The notes beneath the pieces are model-generated. The model saw only the letters and a program-made list of their open reading frames with translations. It was not told the DNA's origin and did not search any database. Below, one piece after another: positions 34,860 through 45,658 of a DNA stretch of 64,000 bases (position 1 is the stretch's first letter; the number at the start of each line of letters is the position of its first letter). The stretch is from NCBI GenBank assembly GCA_002946415.1, contig NJPS01000010.1:1240001-1304000 (forward strand). The letters run 5' to 3'. The translations under genes were made by a program, and so were the position numbers. Source of the DNA: Rutstroemia sp. NJR-2017a BVV2 (lineage: Eukaryota > Ascomycota > Leotiomycetes > Helotiales > Rutstroemiaceae).

Positions 34860-35861
34860 TGGACGGAGTAACTGGGAAGGAAACGGATAGGTTTGGGGTT
34901 CGGGATTCTTATTTGTATTTTATTAGATACCTAAGGTGGCATCTTTCGGCCGGTAGTTTGGTTTGATGTCGGATGGGTGTTATTTCTACGGGGAATGGCG
35001 AAACGGTAAACAAGGAATAGGTCGGCGCCTTGTATAAATAGGTTTGGGAAGAATTAAAAAACTTCAACTATCTTCTTCTTGATTGCATTGATACTTGAGT
35101 GTTTCGATGCGGCTTTCACACCCGTGAGAGCAATTGATACAGATTCCTCCATCACATGTCTGATATAAGGATATAAGATCTTTCGTGTTGGGTGTTTGGT
35201 TGACCAACAGAAGCTCAACAAGTTCAACCACTCGTATTACCGTGCACGAATCAGGCTACCGCCAGCCTGTCCAGATGGGTTCGATTCGGGCTGGTATATC
35301 TCGTATCATTCGATCTCTTCATCTTCGCATACGTGTAACACACCATCCGCCACATCGCCATCCAATTACTTTCCCATAATACGCCAAATCCTCGGTTCCC
35401 CTCCTACCAATACTTCCACATGACTGCTCTGTTGGCCCTGGAAACCTACCACGTCCACAAATCCTGCTCAAAAGCTGCTGCTGGTGCAACACAAGAAACG
35501 CCCGACAGCAGAACCTCTGCACCAGCCATGATCCTCGATTAGTTTGATCTATGCTCAAATCGAAATATCCCACCACCTCTACATTACCCCGTGTTTCCGC
35601 AGGCCCAAGCCTAATATACTTTTCTCTTAAGATCACTATGGCTAAGTACTCTTCATTCTGGAGCCTCACTCTGCTGTCGGTGTAACATGCAAAGATTATG
35701 TATAATAAGCCCAGGCTTTCATATCTTTCTATTTCTTTCTCTTTCAACTCCACTTCCTACACTGCTTTCAATATGTTAAATTGACACCTCAATTCAGATT
35801 GAAGCGATTCTCACATCCCTTTCGAAGCAAAAACGCTATTATATTAGCTTTAACATCCAAT
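34860..35861. other. intergenic, no supported gene
   Basis: 1 kb between the MFS gene and the CaaX-box gene. Frames are short and overlapping. A 144-codon minus frame at 35319-35753 has no signature and I treat it as chance. Confidence 0.45.
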
Positions 35862-36367
35862 ATGACCCATCCACTATGTCATCATCGTCATTGCAATCAG
35901 GCTGCATTATGGAAGGATAACAACAAAAATAATGCTGTTACTTCATTCTGTTTAATTCGTGAGTATTAGGACTTTCTTCGAATATTTGATATTATTGAAG
36001 CTCAGTCCATTAGTCCAACTGATGTGTTATTCTATCATTGGTTCAAGACTTCAAGTACTAATCGACAGAACGAGCCTATAGATACATGTCCGGAATGTTA
36101 TCTGTATAAGCCATCTGGCGCCTCTATATGTGCACATTGTCAAGCACGACAAGCACTACAAGCACAACAAGCACAACAAGCACGACAAGCACAACAAGCA
36201 CGACAAGCACAACAAGCACGACAAGCACAACAAGCACAACGCCCACGACGCCAACGACAAGCACCGTCAGGAGGTAAGTTATCACCTTTATATATTTATG
36301 AATAGTTACGGCGAATGATTCTAACGGGCGCTTTGTATATTTAGACTGCGAGTGTATCATCTTGTGA
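35862..36367 (+). CDS. Small QAX-repeat protein with zinc-ribbon-like CxxC pair and C-terminal CaaX box
   Basis: Proposed exons 35862-35958, 36001-36273 and 36345-36367 give 130 aa. The N-terminus has a His/Cys cluster (CHHRHC, residues 6-11). Residues 62-79 hold two CxxC knuckles, CPEC and CAHC, spaced by ten residues, as in small zinc ribbons. Residues 80-112 are eleven Q-A-(R/Q/L) tripeptides. A basic segment (RPRRQRQ) follows, and the protein ends DCECIIL, a CaaX box with final Leu, which would predict geranylgeranylation, with a second Cys two residues upstream. The second intron is well supported (GTAAGT donor, CTAAC branch site, TTAG acceptor). The first intron is only 42 nt with a weak branch site, so the N-terminal join is less certain. 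The domain combination is unfamiliar to me. Confidence 0.6.
36141..36239 (+). repeat. Eleven 9-bp coding repeats (CAAGCACRA)
   Basis: Eleven head-to-tail copies of a 9-bp unit, CAAGCACGA or CAAGCACAA with one CAAGCACTA, in frame within the CaaX-box gene and encoding Q-A-X. Near identity of units at DNA level points to recent expansion and probable length variation between strains. Confidence 0.95.
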
Positions 36368-37237
36368 CAACGCAGTATCATTGCCAGAGTGTATGCCTGT
36401 TCATACGTCGTCTTACATATACACACAGAGCAACCGGTTGGTTCGCGGGCCACATGTAGTCGGTTAAAGCTACGAACCTAGAGTGCTATATACACTTCTG
36501 TAGTTAGTTCTTGTTCTGTAGTGTAGTATTTCAAGCCCTGATTAGATCTTTCTTTCCTGTGAGGTGCTGAACAACTAGCTTGGTTACAATATATTGAACT
36601 CCCTTCGATTAAGTGCGTTGTACAAGTCGATGATCATTGATCAATTGGCAATCGTTCTCCTACGAAGTACTTGAAAGTTAAATCCAACTCTCCGGCCGGA
36701 AGATAGCCTCTTCGAGCAATTGGTGCTCACTAAATGTACGTCATTCAAGTCTCAAGTTTTTCAAGTATTCAAGAGATATTTCCTTCGTTCAGGTGTCGGT
36801 ATTAACAGCGGTCTACCTTCTGATCATACAAGTAGCGGTTGCCCGGCGCTGATACCATACCTACCCCGCTCGCTCCCCGCAATGTTTGAAAACTCCTCAA
36901 TTGCCTCCTGGATAAGATTCCTTTTCTCGCGGATTGCCTTCGAAATAGAGTAAAGACCTCATGAGAGAAAGTAGAGTATGTAGAGTAGACAAATTACTTT
37001 ACTTTTTGCGCTTCCTACTTTGTGGGCTTGGTGGGCTTTGCGGCTACGAATGCGGGGAAATGGGAAAAAGCGCGTTGGACGAGAATTAGAATATTGTAAA
37101 ATAAAAAATATTTGTCAATAACGACGCGACTTTATGCGTAGATGGAAGCAACCTCAGCTCAATTAAATTCCATGCGATCAACATAGCGCCTAGTGCTTCA
37201 GTCTACCAATAACACAATTCCAAGAACAAAGCAAGAA
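36368..37237. other. intergenic, no supported gene
   Basis: AT-rich gap ahead of the small membrane protein gene. A 77-codon frame at 36720 has no support. I see no repeats. Confidence 0.5.
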
Positions 37238-37963
37238 ATGTCCCTCGAATCAATCCTCGCGAACAAAAGAGCTCGCCCCAAGAAGCTATTCGTTTCCACA
37301 AGCAGAACTATGGCTATGCCGACAAGACACAAATCTACCAAGGCGTCTGCGGGCAAGCCGAAAGCGAAGACAGCGCCTACTGCGCAACCTACCGTAGTGA
37401 AGCCCGCAGACGCGAAGCCTCGATCTGCGAAACCTACCCCGCCTCCACCGTCCTCATCGTCTGCGTCTGCGTCTTCGCGTATGCTAAATCTGGCAAAGGA
37501 TTTAGAACGGGATAAAGCGAAGATGGAGAGTGTCAGATCAGCATCTGCATCTGCACAATCCAAACCACCGCCCGCGCAGGCCTCCCACATCCCCTTCAAA
37601 GCCCTAAACCAGGCAATTACGTCTCAGCTTACGACGCGCGCGGGCGCGCGTCCAACGGCGGGCGGGCAGCAGAAGCCGCTGCCGAGCAATTATAAGAGTG
37701 TGGCGAGGAGGGTGACGATGACGATTGTGGCGTTGCCGATTGCGATTGTTACGAGTTGGGTTTTGTGGGATAGACGTTAGTAGCTTTTTTTTTTGGCTGA
37801 CGCAAGGGGAAGGGGAGGGGAAGCGAGGAGAATATATATGGTTATTGAGAGCTATGCTAATGTCTTGTGAACGAATTTAGTTGTCCTTGGGGCGGAGCAG
37901 AAATCACTTATTCGAGATCCGCCGCTTCCGACGCCGGTCAGTGGACCTGATAGTCATCGATAG
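37238..37963 (+). CDS. Small single-span membrane protein of unknown function
   Basis: Exons 37238-37775 and 37881-37963 give 206 aa. The ATG at 37238 is the first in frame; the open frame further upstream has only a GTG. The N-terminal half is basic and rich in Ala, Pro, Lys and Ser (low acidity, possibly a mitochondrial presequence or disordered region). A short predicted helix (ARMLNL-type, residues about 85-105) follows. Near the C-terminus RRVTMTIVALPIAIVTSWVLWDR is a single membrane span, after which exon 2 adds a short tail starting LVLGAEQK. The smooth continuation across the intron supports the model. The arrangement looks like a small conserved fungal membrane protein, but I cannot name it. 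Confidence 0.75.
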
Positions 37964-39012
37964 GTGTAAAGCGATATTTGTGTGGGGGGAGAGCAGAGGA
38001 ATCTATTAGAGGGAGATTTGGAAAGAGATATAATAGTCACTCATGAGCATGCAGGAGAAGAGGGTTTTTGATATGACAGGATATACTGTTCATCAAGATA
38101 TGATTGGAGTTTAGAACGGGGCAGATGATGATTATATGAAGTCACGAGAGCTCAGGAAATGAACATAGGAGGTTGGATTGGGATACCACTGGAAAACAGG
38201 GCGAAGACAGGCAAAGAAGGAATGGAATGGGGACGGATTAGATGAGCCCATGAAAAGTCAGAATTGACGTACCATTTCTAAAGCACTGTAAGTACAACAA
38301 GACTATTCTACCCATTTTGCATATTCAAACAAGAAAGCAGGCAACATGCATGTATTCAAACTCTTATATTCTCTTCTTCAATATAAAGATTACGCGTCTG
38401 GTATTTATTTATACTTTCAGGCATCATATAAACATAGAGAAAATACGAAGCATATTCTCTATCACGATCCAAACAAGGTACAATTTATCGATGCCTAGAC
38501 ATCTATCGGACCCCATATATTTTTATCACCCGCGGCGGTGGCTATTCCAGAGAGCAACGAAGCATCACCCCCGCCATCAAATCCCGAGGTCCCTTATGGT
38601 CCCTTTGTCACATCCCGTGCTGTCAATTGCACATTCTTACTTCCGCCATCCCGCTGGTCCCCTTTCCCACCCCTGCGGAATCTCGGTCCCAAGTAAGTCT
38701 CCCGTCTCCCTCTCAATGACAATGACAATGACATGACTTGCTAGCGGTAACTCTAATCCGCGCCTTGCAATGCCATTTCATTCAATTTCCCTTCGGCCTT
38801 CACCGTGTTCGATGCTAAGCTTAACTTCTCGAACAGAAAAGGGACCCACGAACACTGCGGTACTTGTATAAGGTTATTCTCTCCCGGGCAAACCATGGAA
38901 GACGTTGTATCAGATACCCACTTCGGCACGTATACATAACGGGGCACTAAAAGGCGTAATTGACTTCCGTTAGCTAGCTTTGACATAGCAGTCATTTAAG
39001 CTTACCTTAGAA

Positions 39013-39056
39013 CACCCGGATCTAAACCGAAAACCACCCGGATCTAAACCGAAAAC
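39013..39056. repeat. 22-bp perfect tandem duplication
   Basis: Two exact adjacent copies of a 22-bp unit starting CACCCGGATC. It lies outside any supported gene. Confidence 0.95.
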
Positions 39057-39544
39057 CACTAATTGGACAGGATAGATCCATAGGGCTCGTACTTGGTCTC
39101 GAGGATAAATACAAGTAGTCCCTGTCGCTCCACGATCTAAATTCTAGCCAATCAAGTAGCACAGAATAGCTTGCTTCCGCGAGCTGAGTGGGTGAAAAAT
39201 AATTAGTGTAAGAACAGGGACTACAAGTATACGTTAAAATACGGGCTTGCCACTCTGACCGCAGATTGTACGAAGTATTTGTGCTCGAATTTTTGTCAAC
39301 GATAGTGACCGCTAAGGCGTTTGAAGTGCCGAGTACGAGATTTTTTGGGCCCTGCTTGCTTCGCCTTACCTAATGGCGCAGGAGGAAGTTGAAATTGAGC
39401 ACTGTGCCGCGGGATTTTTACTGTACTAGATTCTTTCGCTACTGATGGCCTACCTACCGGGGCGTGCATCCCGAGAGCGAGCAAGGGTGCGAGATCATCA
39501 TGCTTATGGTTCTCTGGACTTCGATGAGTGCGAGAAGAAATGTG

Positions 39545-39568
39545 AAGGGAGGGAGGGAGGGAGGGAGG
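39545..39568. repeat. (GGGA)n microsatellite
   Basis: About six GGGA units on the plus strand. Confidence 0.9.
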
Positions 39569-40310
39569 AAAAGAAGTAGGTTTGTTTGGGGATCCGACGC
39601 ACAACAAATATAACAAGCAGGAGGAATAGGAAGCGGCACTTCCACCCGATATAGGGCTCAGCCAGTGGCTTAGGGCGATGTGAAACCAAAAGTAAGCTGC
39701 TTCTGGTACGAATAATGTCAGCATGGATGATTAGCATTCTTACTGCGTGAGCATTATTGGTTATTCTGTAGCCTGTTGTGTAAGCATTAGTTTCGTTTTG
39801 CATGAAGCGAGATTTTTCGAAGGGGGCGCGGACCTGCGATGGTAACCACGTGTAATTTGCAAAAGTCTTTGCGGGTTTCTCATTCGTTTGGAAGGTACGA
39901 AGTGTGCATGGTTTTGGGTTGGAGTTGGAATTCGAATGGATGGAGTCGGATTTGAAGTCTGAAGTGAGTTAGACATGTATCCATAATTTTAGGCACATAA
40001 CAACAACAGAGTGCAAGGGACTTAGCCGTTTATCTCTTTCCGGACGGGCTGTTGGTTATGTTATGTTACTTGTTGGTATCCGGGGTTCACCAGGAAGGTG
40101 CAAGCAAAAGTTTGACTGCCTAAGGGAGGATGAGATGATTTGGTATCCCCTATAATATGGGCAGGATTCACTGCTATGGCATGACAGTAAGAACTAAGTG
40201 ATGACTGAGATATAATCTGACCTTGTCTTCTCACTTCCTGATTTCCTTCCCTGCTTTTTTCTTCTTCTTCTCTTGTTTTCTCCCCGTCTTGGAAGCATCT
40301 CTACGCCAAG

Positions 40311-41758
40311 ATGAAGTTCCAACTTGGGTCTCCACGCACCTCACCCTATCTTTTCCGCGTCACCAAATACCTTTCCATTGTCCTCGTCTTCTACACCTTC
40401 GTCTTCTTCCTCTTCCCCCACATCAAATCCTCCCCCCTCACCATCACCCCCTCGGACATCGACTTCGAAACCCGTACCTCCCCCGTCTTCAATGGCTTCC
40501 TCCCACTCGCCAACGCGCACCAGCTCTGTGCCGCCCACGACCTCGTGCCATACCAACCACGCACCCAGTCCCGCAAAATCTACGACCTCTTCATGATCAA
40601 CAACGAGCTCGACTGGCTGGACATCCGTCTCCACGAAATGTCCTCCGAAGTCGACTACTTCGTGATCCTCGAAGCCCCCCACACCTTCACCGGCCTGCCC
40701 AAGAACATGTCCTTCCAAACCCACCGTTCTCAATTCGCCGCCTTCGACAAGAAAATCATCTACCACGTCCTGGAAGACGCTCCCCCACCCATCGATCCCA
40801 ACGCGCAGCCCGGGTCTAAAGACTACGAGGCGAATGCCTGGATCCAGGAGAAGTTCCAACGTGATGCCATGTTCTCACAAGTCTTCCCCAAACTCTCCGG
40901 CGACCAAAAACCCCACGAAGGAGACGTCATCCTCGTCTCCGACGTCGACGAGCTCATCCGCCCCGCAACCCTACAACTACTCCGCAACTGCGCCTTCCCG
41001 CTCATCCTGACGCTCCGCTCGCAGTTCTACTACTACTCCTTCCAATTCCGACACCGCGGCGAGCAGTGGCGACACCCGCAAGCAACGTTTTTCCGCGGCG
41101 TCGATAACACGATTCTGCCGCACAGTCTGAGGAGTCGTCATGGTGGTGCGGTGCACGTCGATGAGCGTGATTCGAAGCAGATGGCGGATCTCTGGAATGC
41201 GGGGTGGCATTGCTCGAGCTGTTTTGCGACGCTGAGGGAGATGAGGAGGAAGATGGAGAGCTTTAGTCATACGAATTTGAATGCGGAGGAGTTTAGAAGC
41301 ACGGAAAGGATTGTGGATAGGGTGGGGAAGGGGAAGGATTTGTGGGATCGGTTTGGCCAGGTTAGTGGTTTTGTTTCTTTTCGTCTTGATCTTTGCTGGG
41401 TGTGGTTGTTGTTATCCTCCTCTTTCGACGGCGAGGTACATGGGTGCGATCTTTGTAGTCGGTGAAGGGAATCCATATCCGCCGAAGACCACCCTCGAAA
41501 GAATCCCCATCTTCCTCCCGCCTACCCCCTTCAAATACACTCCCCCATCACTCCCCTATCACTCCCCTACGAACCCCCCTCAAGTACAAGTAACTAACAC
41601 CTCGCCCCCTACAGTGGTACAAACGCATCGACCACAACGAAGACGTCCCGCAATACATCAAAGAAAACCCCGTCAAATACAGTTACATGATCAACCGCGA
41701 CGGCGAAGGAGCTGGATTTATCGACTATGAAGAGAGTATCAGTCTTGATCTGGTATAA
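40311..41758 (+). CDS. Glycosyltransferase family 17 (beta-1,4-GlcNAc-transferase-like), type II membrane protein
   Basis: Exons 40311-41360 and 41615-41758 give 397 aa; the 254-nt intron is long for this window. The N-terminus is a signal anchor (YLSIVLVFYTFVFFLFPHI, residues about 23-41), implying a Golgi lumenal enzyme. The domain shows the GT17 landmarks: KIYDLFMINNELDWLDIRL, VDYFVILEAPHTFTGLPKN, WIQEKFQRDAMF, DVILVSDVDELIRPATL with the DxD-like DVDE, FYYYSFQFR and NAGWHCSSCF. The short second exon (WYKRIDHNEDVPQYIKENP and on) completes it. Animal members add bisecting GlcNAc to N-glycans; the fungal acceptor is unknown. The gene looks intact. Confidence 0.92.
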
Positions 41759-43338
41759 GTTTTTAATGTAATATATGACTCGGTCTTACATGATCTGGAA
41801 TGGGGGAGTTTGTTGTTTCTGTGGCATTTCTGACGGGACGGGATTGGTGTTTTCTTTTTATGGTGTGTCTGCATATTTTCTCTGGGGTGGTGGGGCATGA
41901 TTGGTTTGGCTGGAAGGGATGTACAGAGACATGTAACGCAGCGGGAAGAAGATAATTTTGCATGTCTGGTTTTGTTTCGAAAGGATATGGAGAGAAGGAG
42001 GAACATGGTTCGGTGTATAGATAGATGTACGAACCCCGGCTAGAGGATAGAGTTGCGCGGTTGTATAGATTTAGATGCTGGGGCTTTATCCACGAAGTAG
42101 AAGTCAGTTTGCGACAGCCGCCGTGGTCCGGGAGAATACTCAACAAATGATACCCGATTCATCAGAAACACGAGAAGAAAAGAAAAAACATCATTGAGAT
42201 ATAACATAGTCAGGTTCGAATGCTACGACCAGATTATGATAGAGGAAGGAAGTGTTCCTTGCTGTCTCGATTTGGCTCCGCGAAAAGAAGGAACTGTCAA
42301 CGAACCTACTGCTGTCAACGGATGAACAGGGCGAGAGACTGCTATCTGACCCCCAATATTAGTTCATTTCATTTTCTCAACGCCATTAGCGGAAAGATGA
42401 GGAGGGACTGGGAAAACAGGGTCGGAAAAGCTCAGGGAACAAGTTGGCGTATCTGCCATCGAGTTTGCGAGTCCTTACACTTTGGCTGAGCGAAATAGTA
42501 TCGCTGGAGCTTTTCGCAATATCATGGCATCTTTAACCATGGAGATATTCAAGATGACTTTGATATCTGATCTCCTTCGTCGCCATTCACGCCCTGCCTA
42601 ATCTCTCCCTCTCTCCCCTTCCCTCCTCCCAGCCCTTCACTACGCAAAAAAAGTCTCCTCGTTCTCCCTCCCTCCCTCCCTCCCTCCCTACCTGCACATG
42701 CAACAGCAGCTAGGAACTCTCGGTTTGGGGATTCCCGTCGACGTTTATTGTTTGGGACGAGAGAGGAAACGAGAGGAAGTTGCTGGATTGGAAGCTTTGG
42801 TTAATAGGGGGATTTGAGCAGAGAGGGGGAAATGAGGGTGCGATGTTCTTTCTGGTCTGGAGAGTGTAAGGTTGTGTGCTATGTATGGGTAATGAAGACA
42901 AGCAGCTGCTTGAACGGACCTCAGTCTTCAAGCCGTGCATGTATCGACGACCAGGAGCGCTGGGTGGGCTAGCACTTGCTATTATTCCTTTGACCAGACT
43001 GACCTAGTCGACCTTTGTGGTTTAAGGACTCAATGAAGTATTAGCAAAATCCTTGTGCGCGCATTTTATAATAAATTCATTATGGTATCATATCCTACTT
43101 CTTTTCTTCGTCTAAGTTAAACGAATCCAAATCATCATAACCAATTCCTCGGTATCCCTTTCCATTCCATTCCAATCATTCATAAACCCTTGCCCCATCA
43201 TTCCTTCCACTCCATCATCCAGAAACATCAAACATAAAACATTAGAACAGCGCGCAAACCAGAGTACCTAAGAAATCGGCCGTAAGACTCCCCTTTTCCC
43301 TCTCCCATCCACTCCCACCTCTCCTCTCAACCCCCCAA
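41759..43338. other. intergenic with pyrimidine-rich runs
   Basis: No supported gene between the GT17 stop and the MARVEL gene stop (convergent). It contains a CTCC repeat at 42664-42689 and C/T-rich stretches near 43180-43340. Confidence 0.5.
42664..42689. repeat. (CTCC)n microsatellite
   Basis: About six CTCC units on the plus strand. Confidence 0.9.
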
Positions 43339-43997
43339 TTAAACATACGCCCTCCTTGAGCTCCTATGACTCCTATGACTCCCACTCCTCCTATGTCCAT
43401 GCCTACTAACATGCGTCTCCCTCACCACCACCTTCTCATTCCTCCTACTCCCCCTCTCATGACCCCTCCCCACCAAACACGCCAACAAGCTCGTAATCGC
43501 GAAGAAAATAATATTCATAATCCCAAACGCAAAGCAGGCCTTGAGCATCGCGCACGTCTTGTCGACTTTCACACTCACCCCATTGACATTCGCATTGCCC
43601 AACGCGCCGAAATTGATATAGTACGATGCGCCCGTAGTGACGGCTGAGCAATTCGAACCGGTAATGAACCGCAGCTCGTACACGCCGGCGATCAGCGCAC
43701 CGACGAAACAGAGATCGATGAAGGACACGAAGAGAGCGTTCGAGCGCGCACGGTGGTAGGTGAACAGCGTGGCGATGGCCCAGGCGGCGGCGAGGACGCT
43801 GACGATGAAGAGGACGAGGATGTAGTCCGGGGTGAGGGCGTTGTGGGAGTCGTAGATGTGCACGAAGTAGGCGAGCATGCCGAGGGTGGGGATCTAGAAG
43901 GGTTAGTGGATGGGTTTGCAGATGGGATTAAGTCTGATCTTACCAGTGTGACGATCTCCATGAAGCGCCAAAAGGCGAAGAACATTCCGAAGAGCAT
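43339..43997 (-). CDS. MARVEL-domain membrane protein
   Basis: Exons 43997-43944 and 43893-43339 give 202 aa. The start MLFGMFFAFWRFMEIVTLIP lies in the first span. Further spans are ILVLFIVSVLAAAWAIATLF, FVSFIDLCFVGALIAGVYEL and IMNIIFFAITSLLACLVG, the four-helix pattern of fungal MARVEL proteins. The loop before the last span carries two Cys (GSNCSA, KTCAML). The C-terminus is a basic, His/Arg/Ser-rich cytosolic tail (HRRSGSHRSHRSSRRAYV). Such proteins sit in the plasma membrane and are linked to membrane domains or trafficking; no specific role can be assigned. The intron has a GTAAGA donor and a TAG acceptor in phase 0. Confidence 0.88.
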
Positions 43998-45658
43998 CTT
44001 GAGAGGGATATGGCCTGCTCAATGGGGAGAATGGTTGTTGGATCGATGGTTAATGCGACAGCGAATATGAAAAGTTGACCAAAGCCTTGCGACAGAAGAA
44101 TTCGTAAGTATGCGAAAGCAATGAGGATGATGAGGTCAGGCGGAACAAGAAGTCGAGTTCGAATCCAAGCCGCAGTGAGCTTATGCGACAAGATGCGCTC
44201 GATCGTGCCAATCAGAGTTATCGCAAGATGTACTCGTAGTGAATCTTACTCAGTCCAGTCGAGCCAAGTCGAGGCTGGCAATTCTCTTTGGCTTGGGTGA
44301 CTTATACAAAGGTGACAAGCAAGAAGAAGCAAAAAAGAGACGGTCCAAACGGAAACGCCAGAAGCTATATCCTTTTCTCAACAATGGGCAAGCATGGATG
44401 GAACACCCCCGGATTATTATAAACGCTGACGGAGAAGTGAAGGGTGGCCCTGTTTTTTTCGTCTCGATTGTGACCCAGCGCAGCCCAGCCTTGTTTTGTT
44501 TGGTGGATGTTGTAGATTGTACAGGGGGGCAATCTTGGAAAACCTGACGAAGGGGAAGCCTATTTTCGATATTTGGGGGATGTTGACGGTTTGTTGGTGA
44601 AGGATTTGTCGATGATGGGTGGGTGAGGGAGCTCGAGAATTTGAGGTGTATTTGCGATATGACGTCGTTAACGGTTGGATGATGGTGGTGGTGGTGGTGG
44701 TGGTGGTGAGCTGTTCGGTAGCAGTCGGTGAAGCTGGCCTACATGCAATTATGGATATTCGCAGTACAATACGAATTCTGTAAATCTTACAGTTAATAAA
44801 TGCAGCTCAGTCCAGCAAGCAGAATCCGCGAAAAGAAAGATGGCTGGGAAGGCACAAAGTCATCGCATCGAACATTTATATCAAACACACAACCTTGAAG
44901 GCCACATTTAGAATCCCACGAACCGCACAGCTAGTTCTCGTAGGAGAAAAAAATGAAATGGCGGGGTTGGGCGCCAAAGAAATCAAGTGGCCGGGCAGGC
45001 GAGGCAGGATGGGATGGAAACTGTTACTTCGTTCTATGTAGTCTTACATCTGTTACAACTTGCAAGGTACACTTTCACCAGTTTGGCGCCCAAGAGGACC
45101 CTGCTGCCCCATTGCGTGGGCTCGACGTAGGGTGACACCATCTTTTTTTACTCCGAGAGGACATTCAATCCTGAATAGTTCTATTTGCGATGTGCGATGT
45201 ATTGCCAGCACTTTCGCGACAAGGTAGAACCACGTTGCCAGCTACTCGGTGCTCTACCGGTGCCTGAGAAAATACATCCGTGCTGCTTCTTATGTAGGTA
45301 CAGTCTATGGTGGGGTTCCGCGGCTTTTCTATCTTTTCGCCGAGTGGCCGTGTATGATGATAAACTGTCTTACTTGTTGTCCTCGTTCCTCTTTCTTGCA
45401 GACTTTCGTCGTCTCTGGTTTCAAGAATACAAACTGCTTCTTGTGCATTGATTCTCGAAGGTAGAATTATAGTCGGTCAGGCCCGTACCCTGGGTCCGTC
45501 GAGTCTAGCCCGTCTAGGCCGGGCCTTTGGTGGATCGAGTGACGCCTTTGCTGTCGCGATACACATTGGGTATGAATTGCATACTGGATATGGTAAAATC
45601 CAAATATCTTTCATGTATCCAAGTTTGGCCGTAATATAGGTCATGTCGATACATGTCT
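43998..45658. other. intergenic, no supported gene
   Basis: This carries the promoter of the MARVEL gene and the 3' flank of DPH2. Plus-strand frames at 44239 and 45185 have no signature. A GGT repeat is at 44683-44709. Confidence 0.5.
44683..44709. repeat. (GGT)n microsatellite
   Basis: About nine GGT units on the plus strand, non-coding. Confidence 0.9.

Larger units (their letters stand above)
37964..40310. other. intergenic with simple repeats
   Basis: 2.3 kb without a supported gene. It contains a 22-bp tandem duplication (39013-39056) and a GGGA run (39545-39568). Minus-strand frames at 39296-39976 overlap in three phases and look like chance. Confidence 0.45.

Noticed and set aside
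35275..35300. GGTTCGATTCGGGC resembling a tRNA T-arm
   Set aside because: The upstream sequence does not form the other tRNA arms.
36124..36453. Minus-strand frame with a VVLVVLVVL run
   Set aside because: It is the reverse complement of the CAAGCAC repeat array of the CaaX-box gene, not a membrane protein.
39296..39976. Three overlapping minus-strand frames of 71-142 codons
   Set aside because: They overlap in different phases, run through the GGGA microsatellite and show no conserved motif.
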